Shown piece by piece: positions 1 to 5,798 of a stretch of 6,381 nt of DNA (positions are counted from its first letter, which is position 1; each line of letters opens with the position of its first letter). The translations under genes and the position numbers were made by a program. The DNA is from Bacteriovoracaceae bacterium (lineage in GTDB: Bacteria; Bdellovibrionota; Bacteriovoracia; Bacteriovoracales; Bacteriovoracaceae): contig JAKLJM010000133.1 of assembly GCA_023151145.1 (NCBI GenBank), positions 1 through 6,381 of the forward strand, written 5' to 3'. Under the pieces are notes generated by a model that searched no databases, was not told where the DNA came from, and saw only the letters and a program-made list of their open reading frames with translations.

Positions 1-30
1 AGAATAACGATTGACTAGATAAAAATCAAG

Positions 31-2079
31 TTAGGGATTTTTCTTTTTCAGCATTTCTAAAATTTCAGTGCGATTAAGTTCAATATAGACATCTCTTTCG
101 TCTAAAGTTTGAATTCGATCTGCGGGGACACCCATGCGACGATACAAAACAGCATGAGATTTAGAAGTATAGATATAAGCTTTAGAAATTTGAGGATCAT
201 AGGCGATGAGTTGCATGGCCATCGATGTTAAGTCTTTAGACAAGGTTGTTTTTTCGGCTTCTTTGGCTACGGTTAAACGTACAATCTCAACTGATTTTTC
301 ATTGGGATGACGTTGAAATCTTTTTCCCGTTGATTTCTCTATGGGGAGGAGTTCATCTGCATTTCTTGATTCGACGATTCCGATTCCACCATTAAAAGAT
401 GGTTTTTTTGTCGCTGAACTTAAATGGGATTTTGGAGAGTTGATAATGAGCTTTGTTCTCTCTTGCATGTCTTCGCTTGTTTTGACGAACCCTTTGATTT
501 CTTCTGGGGTGAGATTTAATCTGTCTTTGTAAATATTACCTACGAAATGCCAATAATCTTTTGGAAGTTCTTTGGCATGTTCTTCTTTGATGTTTTGTAA
601 CTTTGATAAATCCATGACTGTAAAGGTACCAGTATCTTTGGTTTGAAATTCATAGGCCCAGTGTTTGGGATTTTGATGAAAATTTTTAAGCGTATTTTGT
701 ATGTCTTTTTGATCGTTTACTTGGAGGTGGGCAATCGAGGGGGCTTTATAAAATTTATATTTTTTTACTAGAGCTGGAATGGCTTCATAGCTTCCTAAAG
801 ATAACCAAGCCAAAGATTCTTCAAAGCGCATTTGGGCTAATTCATTATGGCAAAGCTTTTGATTCTGATAATTTTTCTGATTATTTTGTAAATAAAACTG
901 TGTGGATTTTTCTGCACATTCAGATTCTTTCTGTTGAAGTTTTAGGTTTTGATGACCAACAAATAATCCCTCGGAACTAAAGCGACCGATCATCGCAATT
1001 TTTTCGGCTTGCGTAGATTTTATTCCAAAATTAACTAATTTCCCCATGATTAGGGGGCGCGCTCCCATACTCACAGCTCTGCCCATTGGTCCTAAAAATA
1101 ACGGACCTAATAAGAGTGCCGCATCGACGGACGTCTGAAGATGTTCTTGGTATTTTTTATTTTTTTCATGTTGTGAATTGAGATGACACAAAAATTGTGA
1201 ACGTTCATTGGTCAATTCTGCTTTAAATAAAATCGTAGAGGTGAGGAGTGGGAATTTTGAAGGAATTTTTTTTAAATATTCTTCTACGTATTCATCATTA
1301 TTCTTCTTAAAAAGCGGCATATCTCGATCGAAAGAAAATTTACTAAATTCATTTTTAATCGGATTTAAATTGGCCAAAGCTTCTATGGAGGCATCAATCA
1401 TGAGTTTCTTCATCGTTTTTTGGCCATAACGAGGAGTGTCTGTTTCTTCAAAATCCAATTGGCTTTGTGGTGAAGAGAGTGTGTCTGAAACAGAAAGTTT
1501 CATTTTATTAAAAAATGAATCGAATCCATTTCCTTCGACGATTTCAATACTCTTAGGATAGTATAAGAAAAAATTTTCAACTGTCTTCGTTGAAAGCAAA
1601 GGATTTTTTAAAATCAATTCAGATTGTGATCGCTGAATTTTTTGCAGAAGATCTTCTAGTTCCACTCGACGTTGTGCCGAACATAATCCGGTATAACAGA
1701 TATTGAGTTTTCTTTTTAAAATACGTTGTTCTTTTTGTATCAAATAGAGTGATTCAAAATCTTGTTCTAGCGATTGAATTTTATTTTGCGTGTTCGCAGA
1801 ACGCGCCAATTGATTATCGCGATAAAAACGTAAGACTTCAGAAAACTCATTGGTTTGCATTTGGATGATGTCTTTACTTTTTTCGACTTCGGCAGTTAAC
1901 CAAAATAAATCTTTTAATTCATTCCCCCAACTTTTATCAAACAATACTGGAGAATCTAAATTTAAACACGGAGTTTGAATTTGAGTATTTTCGGGATGTT
2001 TATTATTGGGACATACATCTAGCGCTAGAGATGGTAGGGAGATAAAGGTGAATATAAAGAAAAATATTTTGATTTTCAT
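31..2079 (-). CDS. Large exported protein with coiled-coil N-terminal half and GNAT-like C-terminal region
   Basis: 682 aa, function unknown. Residues 1-19 form a signal peptide: Lys2 and Lys4, a Phe/Ile-rich core, and a likely cleavage after Ser-Leu-Ala19. Residues about 60-155 are charged and heptad-like, probably coiled coil, and are followed by a Cys-x4-Cys pair (C128, C133). Residues about 318-347 are a Gly/Leu-rich hydrophobic stretch ending in Arg/Lys residues, possibly a membrane segment. Further cysteines are C23, C38, C298, C388 and C410. Residues about 560-665 look like a GNAT-type fold: a strand with E598-x-x-R601-L-x-V604, then a helix, then a strand-helix with Y635-I-Y-T and L645-Y-R-R-M-G-V651. 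This resembles LuxI/FeeM-type acyltransferases by eye only. The start is set by the signal peptide; no clear Shine-Dalgarno sequence or promoter is visible upstream. The gene lies 48 bases beyond the terminator of the upstream beta-barrel gene, so it is probably transcribed separately. No terminator is visible in the 30 bases after its stop. The ORF is certain; the domain assignment is tentative. Confidence 0.9.
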   Translation of the reverse strand: MKIKIFFFIFTFISLPSLALDVCPNNKHPENTQIQTPCLNLDSPVLFDKSWGNELKDLFWLTAEVEKSKDIIQMQTNEFSEVLRFYRDNQLARSANTQNKIQSLEQDFESLYLIQKEQRILKRKLNICYTGLCSAQRRVELEDLLQKIQRSQSELILKNPLLSTKTVENFFLYYPKSIEIVEGNGFDSFFNKMKLSVSDTLSSPQSQLDFEETDTPRYGQKTMKKLMIDASIEALANLNPIKNEFSKFSFDRDMPLFKKNNDEYVEEYLKKIPSKFPLLTSTILFKAELTNERSQFLCHLNSQHEKNKKYQEHLQTSVDAALLLGPLFLGPMGRAVSMGARPLIMGKLVNFGIKSTQAEKIAMIGRFSSEGLFVGHQNLKLQQKESECAEKSTQFYLQNNQKNYQNQKLCHNELAQMRFEESLAWLSLGSYEAIPALVKKYKFYKAPSIAHLQVNDQKDIQNTLKNFHQNPKHWAYEFQTKDTGTFTVMDLSKLQNIKEEHAKELPKDYWHFVGNIYKDRLNLTPEEIKGFVKTSEDMQERTKLIINSPKSHLSSATKKPSFNGGIGIVESRNADELLPIEKSTGKRFQRHPNEKSVEIVRLTVAKEAEKTTLSKDLTSMAMQLIAYDPQISKAYIYTSKSHAVLYRRMGVPADRIQTLDERDVYIELNRTEILEMLKKKNP

Positions 2080-2126
2080 ACCGATTAATTTTCGGCAAAA
2101 CTGCGTATGGTGATGAGAAGTATTTC

Positions 2127-2161
2127 AAAAAAGATTACCCTAGTTTTTAGCTAGGGTAATC
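2127..2161 (-). terminator. Intrinsic terminator of the beta-barrel gene
   Basis: A perfect 11-bp inverted repeat (GATTACCCTAG at 2133-2143, CTAGGGTAATC at 2151-2161) encloses a 7-nt loop. Read on the minus strand it is followed by six U residues (the A-run at 2127-2132). It starts 20 bases after the beta-barrel stop codon and separates that gene from the large exported-protein gene. There is no T-run on the plus-strand side, so it works in one direction. Confidence 0.92.
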
Positions 2162-2181
2162 ATGGAATTCAGGATTATTTT

Positions 2182-2745
2182 TTAAAAAGTTAATGGTAGT
2201 GAAACTCCTACGAAGATTTCATTAATTTCTAAATTGTTAGTCAGGGAAGTTGTCGTGCCAGAAGCAGTCTCATATTCGTCCCAAGTGTTCATTCTGTAAC
2301 CAATGTTTACTGAAAGAAGTGGAAGTGGAGTGAATCCAACTCCTAATTCGATAGCAGATCCATTGTACATTTCACCACTGGCGATTCCATTGTAGGCTTT
2401 AGAGAATTCTAATGAGTTTTTAAAGAAATAACCAACCCATGCTCTTAAGAGAACTGGAAAATCATATCCAGCAAAAAGACCAATTCTCGTGTTATCCATG
2501 TCGTAATTAGTTGTACCAGCTGGAGATTTTACTTCCATATCTGTGCTTCCCATTGAAGCATCTAAACCCAACATTAACCCTAGGTTTTGATATCCAATTT
2601 TTCCACCAAAGCTTGGTCCTGAAGTAGAGTATTCAGACGTTCCTCTGTCACCAGATCCAAAATTATAATTAAGATATGGTTCGAGTAAAAGTGAAGCGTG
2701 CGATTGAAGTGTAATAAAGGCTAAAAGTGTTAAGAGTTTTTTCAT
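2182..2745 (-). CDS. Small outer-membrane beta-barrel protein
   Basis: 187 aa. Residues 1-17 are a signal peptide (Met-Lys-Lys, a Leu-rich core, cleavage after Ser-His-Ala17). The mature ~170 aa alternates hydrophobic and polar residues with many Gly, Tyr and Phe. Strand pairs are visible around 19-30, 45-66, 86-110, 129-152 and 173-187. The chain ends in Phe187, the usual outer-membrane C-terminal signature recognised by BamA. The size fits an eight-stranded barrel of the OmpA/OmpW-like 'outer membrane beta-barrel' group; no periplasmic OmpA peptidoglycan-binding domain follows. An ATG 12 bases upstream (2757) is in frame, but the Shine-Dalgarno sequence overlaps it, so the start at 2745 is preferred. 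The gene sits between two terminators and has a candidate promoter, so it is probably transcribed alone. The ligand or pore role cannot be read from the sequence. Confidence 0.9.
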   Translation of the reverse strand: MKKLLTLLAFITLQSHASLLLEPYLNYNFGSGDRGTSEYSTSGPSFGGKIGYQNLGLMLGLDASMGSTDMEVKSPAGTTNYDMDNTRIGLFAGYDFPVLLRAWVGYFFKNSLEFSKAYNGIASGEMYNGSAIELGVGFTPLPLLSVNIGYRMNTWDEYETASGTTTSLTNNLEINEIFVGVSLPLTF

Positions 2746-2748
2746 ATG

Positions 2749-2755
2749 TTCCTCC
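2749..2755 (-). promoter_or_regulatory. Ribosome binding site deciding the beta-barrel start
   Basis: GGAGGAA on the minus strand, with 5 nt between GGAGG and the ATG at 2745. It lies inside the first codons of the longer reading frame (ATG at 2757), so that frame would begin within its own Shine-Dalgarno sequence. The signal peptide also begins properly at the inner ATG (Met-Lys-Lys). Confidence 0.85.
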
Positions 2756-2776
2756 ATGAAACGAAAACACTCTTTT

Positions 2777-2782
2777 ATTATG
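2777..2782 (-). promoter_or_regulatory. Candidate -10 element for the beta-barrel gene
   Basis: CATAAT on the minus strand matches the sigma-70 -10 consensus at 5 of 6 positions. It would put the transcription start about 25 bases before the ATG at 2745. No good -35 hexamer is present at 16-18 bases; that position falls in the stem and U-run of the preceding terminator. The call is plausible because the gene has an upstream terminator and needs its own promoter. Confidence 0.4.
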
Positions 2783-2790
2783 ACAGAGAA

Positions 2791-2829
2791 TAAAAAATGG
2801 GAAAGTGTAATTTTTACTTATCCTTTCCC
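2791..2829 (-). terminator. Intrinsic terminator of the small acidic protein gene
   Basis: GGGAAAG (2799-2805) pairs with CTTTCCC (2823-2829), with a weaker inner GTAA/TTAC stem (2807-2810 with 2814-2817). On the minus strand the hairpin is followed by A and then six U residues (A-run at 2792-2797). It starts 14 bases after the stop codon at 2843. Confidence 0.8.
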
Positions 2830-2842
2830 GAGTGATTTAATC

Positions 2843-3286
2843 TTATGAATTTAAAAGTCTTTCAGCTTCTAATGACAATGCAATATTTTCACGGGTGACT
2901 TTATAATAGAATGTTTGGCGATTGATAATTTCTTCTTGCCACTCAAAGACGAATTCATCCCATTCTTCATTTTCGATATTTTGAAAATATTGATCAAAGA
3001 AAACCGCAATATTGTCTAATAAACTATTAAACAATTTTTTCGGATCTGTTTTTTCATTGAGATCAGCAGAAAGAAATAAAGTAATTGGAATCACCGTTTG
3101 ATTTAAGCCAACAAAAGAAGCGATGATTAAAAGTTCAGTTGGATAGGTAAAAGCATAAACTTCAAAAGTTTTTTCATTTTTTAAGCAGTGTTCACCATAT
3201 ACGTTTAAGAGCGATTGTTTCAACTCTTGGCGCCATTCCTGTGGAAGTTCGATGGGATGGATGTCGGATTCGATTCTTTGGAACAT
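2843..3286 (-). CDS. Small acidic cytoplasmic protein of unknown function
   Basis: 147 aa; I do not recognise the family. There is no signal peptide, membrane helix or cysteine motif (one Cys, C34). Predicted order by eye: an N-terminal helix (16-32); three strands at 41-48, 51-60 and 64-73; a long amphipathic helix (82-103); an acidic patch (N104-I-E-N-E-E-W-D-E111); two strands (112-121 and 124-131); and a C-terminal helix (133-145). This is a compact alpha+beta fold rich in Glu and Asp. It could be a chaperone-like or adaptor protein, but nothing in the sequence proves that. The frame stays open to a TTG at 3349 with another ATG at 3319, but only the ATG at 3286 has a Shine-Dalgarno sequence. 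It is divergent from the thiolase gene across a 149-base gap and followed by its own terminator. Confidence 0.8.
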   Translation of the reverse strand: MFQRIESDIHPIELPQEWRQELKQSLLNVYGEHCLKNEKTFEVYAFTYPTELLIIASFVGLNQTVIPITLFLSADLNEKTDPKKLFNSLLDNIAVFFDQYFQNIENEEWDEFVFEWQEEIINRQTFYYKVTRENIALSLEAERLLNS

Positions 3287-3293
3287 AGGTTTT

Positions 3294-3300
3294 TCCTTCT
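3294..3300 (-). promoter_or_regulatory. Ribosome binding site deciding the start of the small acidic protein
   Basis: AGAAGGA on the minus strand, with AAGGA 7 nt from the ATG at 3286. The two upstream in-frame starts (ATG at 3319, TTG at 3349) have no comparable purine-rich site, so the shorter 147-aa product is preferred. Confidence 0.75.
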
Positions 3301-3407
3301 TAAATATCTCATTTTTCATTGGTGTAGCAGAAAAAAAATCAGAATGCAAAGTCTAGTTTTTCAAAGGGTGAAGCTTGTGGTTTAATGAGCAGGAATTTGT
3401 TTTAAGT

Positions 3408-3413
3408 TATAAA
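3408..3413 (+). promoter_or_regulatory. Candidate -10 element for the thiolase gene
   Basis: TATAAA matches the sigma-70 -10 consensus at 5 of 6 positions and would give a leader of about 15 bases. No convincing -35 element lies 16-18 bases upstream. AT-rich sequence gives such matches by chance, so this is a weak call. The 149-base divergent gap must hold promoters for both flanking genes. Confidence 0.3.
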
Positions 3414-3423
3414 TTTTCTATTT

Positions 3424-3429
3424 AAGGAG
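3424..3429 (+). promoter_or_regulatory. Ribosome binding site of the thiolase gene
   Basis: AAGGAG, 6 nt before the ATG at 3436: a strong site at near-ideal spacing, which fixes the start. Confidence 0.88.
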
Positions 3430-3435
3430 ATCATT

Positions 3436-4593
3436 ATGGCAGTTTATATTCTTGCTGGTTCACGTACACCAAGTGGAACTTTTATGGGCCCATTATCAAC
3501 AGTTTCTGCGCCAAAACTTGGAGCAGTGGCCATTGAAGCTGCGTTAAAAAAAGCGGAGATTTCGAAAGATAAAGTAGATGAAGTTTTTATGGGAAATGTT
3601 ATTGGCGCAGGCGTTGGTCAAGCACCAGCTCGTCAAGCTGCAATTTTCGCAGGGCTTCCTGAAAGTGTTCCTTGTACTACATTAAACAAAGTTTGTGGCT
3701 CAGGACTAAAAGCCATTATTACTGGAGCTCAAACAATTTTGGCCGGTGATAATAAACTCGTCGTTGCTGGTGGAATGGAAAATATGTCACTGGCTCCACA
3801 TTTACTTTTAAATTCACGTTCAGGATTTAAATTCGGTGAAGCAACGATGAAAGATGCTATGCAGTGGGATGGGTTATGGGATGTTTATTCAAACAGACCA
3901 ATGGGGAATTGTGCGGAAGAAGCTTCTCAAAAATATTCAAATCGCGAAGAGCAAGATCAATATGCCATCGAATCTTTTAAACGTGCACAAGCTGCAATCA
4001 AAGCAGGAGTGTTTAAAAAAGAAATCGCTGAAGTGACTATTAAAGGACCAAAAGGCGACGTCGTTGTTTCTGAAGATGACGGACCGATGAAAGCTAATTT
4101 TGAAAAAATTCCTCAACTAAAACCAGCTTTTGATAAAGCTGGAACGATTACTGCGGCAAATGCTTCAACTATTAACGATGGTGCAGCTGCGGTTGTATTA
4201 GGTGGAGAGGAATATAAATCCCTGGCAAAATTTAAAATTGTTTCATACGCAAGTCACGCTCAAAACCCAACTTGGTTTACTACGGCACCTGTTGAAGCAA
4301 TGAAAAAAGCTGCAGCTAAAGCAAGTCTTAATCTTGAGCAAATTGATCTTTTTGAAATCAATGAAGCTTTCGCCATTGTGGCCATGGCTGCGATGAAAGA
4401 ATTAAAACTTGATCACTCTAAAGTTAACGTTTTTGGAGGTGGTGTGAGCCTTGGTCACCCAATTGGAACTTCTGGGACAAGAATTGTTGTCACATTGATG
4501 ACGGCCATGGAAGAAAAGAAGGCAAAATACGGAATGGCTTCAATTTGTATCGGGGGAGGAGAAGCTCTTGCCCTAGTGATTGAACGAATCTAA
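3436..4593 (+). CDS. Acetyl-CoA C-acetyltransferase (biosynthetic-type thiolase)
   Basis: 385 aa, close to the usual ~390. The family condenses two acetyl-CoA to acetoacetyl-CoA, or runs the reverse cleavage, in the cytoplasm. All thiolase signatures are visible: the N-terminal R10-T-P-S-G segment; the nucleophilic cysteine C87 in N-K-V-C-G-S-G; G112-G-M-E-N-M-S; N309-E-A-F-A; the catalytic histidine H341 in G-H-P-I-G; and the second cysteine C371 in C-I-G-G-G. The loop after C371 reads G-G-G-E-A-L-A where relatives usually have G-G-G-(M/Q)-G-(I/Q)-A, a small departure near the active site. The N-K-V-C-G-S-G context and GGMENMS favour the AtoB/PhaA/ThlA group over the fatty-acid-oxidation FadA group, but the exact substrate is not proven. 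No fatty-acid, PHB or mevalonate gene is adjacent. It has a strong ribosome site and a strong terminator, so it is probably transcribed alone. Confidence 0.97.
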   Translation: MAVYILAGSRTPSGTFMGPLSTVSAPKLGAVAIEAALKKAEISKDKVDEVFMGNVIGAGVGQAPARQAAIFAGLPESVPCTTLNKVCGSGLKAIITGAQTILAGDNKLVVAGGMENMSLAPHLLLNSRSGFKFGEATMKDAMQWDGLWDVYSNRPMGNCAEEASQKYSNREEQDQYAIESFKRAQAAIKAGVFKKEIAEVTIKGPKGDVVVSEDDGPMKANFEKIPQLKPAFDKAGTITAANASTINDGAAAVVLGGEEYKSLAKFKIVSYASHAQNPTWFTTAPVEAMKKAAAKASLNLEQIDLFEINEAFAIVAMAAMKELKLDHSKVNVFGGGVSLGHPIGTSGTRIVVTLMTAMEEKKAKYGMASICIGGGEALALVIERI

Positions 4594-4608
4594 ATTCTTC
4601 GCTAAAAT
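4580..4608 (+). promoter_or_regulatory. Candidate sigma-70 promoter in the thiolase 3' end, in front of the terminator
   Basis: TTGAAC (4580-4585), a 17-base spacer, then TAAAAT (4603-4608). The -10 box matches at 5 of 6 positions and the -35 box at 4 of 6. Initiation would fall near 4615, just before the terminator hairpin. The cyclic-nucleotide-binding gene starts only 27 bases after that terminator, too little room for a complete promoter, so a start site here would make sense. It rests on the sequence match alone. Confidence 0.4.
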
Positions 4609-4616
4609 AAACTAAG

Positions 4617-4660
4617 ATCATCCCATAAATTTGAGTAAAATTGTGGGATGATTTTTTTTT
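4617..4660 (+). terminator. Strong intrinsic terminator of the thiolase gene
   Basis: ATCATCCCATAA (4617-4628) pairs with TTGTGGGATGAT (4641-4652) over 12 bp with one G-T pair. The stem can extend past an A-A mismatch by three more pairs to a GAGT tetraloop. Nine T residues (4652-4660) follow. It begins 24 bases after the thiolase stop codon. Confidence 0.93.
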
Positions 4661-4675
4661 GCAAACTTCTAACTC

Positions 4676-4680
4676 AAGGA
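4676..4680 (+). promoter_or_regulatory. Ribosome binding site supporting a GTG start
   Basis: AAGGA, 7 nt before the GTG at 4688. The next in-frame ATG is at residue 70, inside the conserved nucleotide-binding cassette, so GTG is the credible start. Confidence 0.75.
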
Positions 4681-4687
4681 AGAGTCA

Positions 4688-5764
4688 GTGGTCACATTTA
4701 GTTCTTCTAGTAATGGTTCATCTCAAAAAAAATCTGGATTAAAAGTTCTCCAGCCCGGTGAAGTTCTCTTCAATGAAAATGATCAAGCCGGATCCCTCTA
4801 CATTATTCAAAAAGGTCAGATCCGTTTGTTTCGTCCGAAAGGAAGAGGCTTTGTTGATCTAGCAGTCTTGCGAGTTGGAGAAGTGATTGGTGAAATGGCT
4901 TATTTTGATCCAAGCTCTCGCAAACGTTCTGCTTCAGCTTCTGCGATCGTGCAAACAGAGGTCATTGAAATTTCATTTCAAGCATTAGATAAAACCATGA
5001 CCGGATTAAATCCATGGTTTAAAACTTTAATTAACACACTGGCCGATCGATTAAGAAAAAGTAATGAAAAAGTTAAAAACTTAGAAAATAATTCAATGGG
5101 ATTTGGGGGAGCAGGGAAGACTGCAGAATATAAATTTTTTCAATCCCAAGACATTGTTCGAATTTTGTCTCTATTATTTTTAGTTTTTCGTTCCCATGCC
5201 GTAGTTGGTGAAGATGGAAAACATGTGGTAACTCTAGCTCGTTTAAAAATGTATGCCTTTGAGATTTTTAATATTCAAGAAGCGAAATACGAAGAATTTC
5301 TTCAACTGATGAAAGAAGAACAAATCGTTTTGCAGGATCTGGATGCAGAAGGAATGCCCGCATTGAAAGTTAAAGATCCAGAAATTTTTAGACAATTCCA
5401 AGTCTTTTTTAATGCGCAAAGATTAATGGAAGATGCAAAAAAATTGACCGTATCTTCAAAATGCGAAAGGTTTTTAACAAAAGTTCTAGAGCAAGTTATA
5501 GATCTAGAACCCAATGATGATGCTCAAGTGCAGTGTAATCTCACGGAAATTCTTGAGTGGTTTAAAGAAAGAAATATTTCAATTGGTATAGATGATTTTA
5601 AGGAAGCACTGGCTGCAAAATTTTGTGGGGACCTGGTCGTTGGGGCCGGTGGGAAAATGTATACCATGATCAACATTGATTACCTGAAAAAAATGTTTCC
5701 CGTGGTGAAGTTTCAAAATGCCATTAATAAAGTAAACGAATCTAAAGCGAGAAGTGCTTCATAA
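4688..5764 (+). CDS. Cyclic-nucleotide-binding domain protein with unclassified C-terminal half
   Basis: 358 aa, cytoplasmic, GTG start. Residues about 18-125 are a Crp/Fnr-type cyclic-nucleotide-binding domain: L21-Q-P-G-E-V-L-F at the first strands, G43-Q-I-R-L-F, and the phosphate-binding cassette G64-E-V-I-G-E-M-A-Y-F to R80-S-A-S-A-S-A. E69, R80 and S81 align with E. coli CRP residues Glu72, Arg82 and Ser83, which contact cAMP, so ligand binding is likely; one extra residue lies between Glu and Arg. The C-helix runs about 106-134. Crp proteins end with a helix-turn-helix of about 80 residues. Here about 210 residues follow a Gly-rich linker (137-144), perhaps as two helical or winged-helix-like units (about 150-245 and 253-340), and I see no standard HTH motif. 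It may be an effector or adaptor responding to a cyclic nucleotide, not a proven transcription factor. The stop codon runs directly into the terminator. Confidence 0.93.
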   Translation: MVTFSSSSNGSSQKKSGLKVLQPGEVLFNENDQAGSLYIIQKGQIRLFRPKGRGFVDLAVLRVGEVIGEMAYFDPSSRKRSASASAIVQTEVIEISFQALDKTMTGLNPWFKTLINTLADRLRKSNEKVKNLENNSMGFGGAGKTAEYKFFQSQDIVRILSLLFLVFRSHAVVGEDGKHVVTLARLKMYAFEIFNIQEAKYEEFLQLMKEEQIVLQDLDAEGMPALKVKDPEIFRQFQVFFNAQRLMEDAKKLTVSSKCERFLTKVLEQVIDLEPNDDAQVQCNLTEILEWFKERNISIGIDDFKEALAAKFCGDLVVGAGGKMYTMINIDYLKKMFPVVKFQNAINKVNESKARSAS

Positions 5765-5798
5765 AAAAAGCCCGGTTTTTTTTTACCGGGCTTTTTTT
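5763..5798. terminator. Two-way intrinsic terminator shared by convergent genes
   Basis: GCCCGGT (5770-5776) pairs with ACCGGGC (5785-5791) around an eight-T loop. An A-run (5763-5769) pairs with a T-run (5792-5798) to extend the stem to 14 bp. The T-run continues to 5800 on the plus strand, and the A-run gives a matching U-run on the minus strand, so it can stop transcription from both sides. It fills the whole gap between the stop codons ending at 5764 and 5799. Confidence 0.93.

Noticed and set aside
341..532. Open frame of 63 codons on the plus strand
   Set aside because: It lies antisense inside the 682-aa exported-protein gene, with no ribosome site and no recognisable protein features.
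1208..1429. Open frame of 73 codons on the plus strand
   Set aside because: It is antisense to the same large gene, and its composition is a mirror of that gene's codons.
2757..2757. Upstream ATG start for the beta-barrel protein, adding four residues
   Set aside because: The Shine-Dalgarno sequence for the inner ATG overlaps these codons, and the signal peptide begins naturally at the inner Met-Lys-Lys.
3287..3349. Longer N-terminus (TTG at 3349 or ATG at 3319) for the small acidic protein
   Set aside because: Neither start has a Shine-Dalgarno sequence, and the extra residues do not look like a signal peptide; the ATG at 3286 has a good site.
3854..4036. Open frame of 60 codons on the plus strand
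   Set aside because: It is out of frame inside the thiolase gene, whose catalytic motifs prove the other frame.
4631..4651. Tiny TTG-started reading frame of six codons inside the thiolase terminator, a possible leader peptide
   Set aside because: It has no ribosome site and is wholly contained in the hairpin, so it is explained by the terminator alone.
5099..5122. Walker A-like motif GFGGAGKT in the cyclic-nucleotide-binding protein (residues 138-145)
   Set aside because: It fits GxxxxGK[ST], but it sits in a glycine-rich linker with no hydrophobic strand before it and no Walker B motif after it, so it is most likely chance.
5302..5514. Open frame of 70 codons on the minus strand
   Set aside because: It is antisense to the cyclic-nucleotide-binding gene, with no ribosome site or protein-like pattern.
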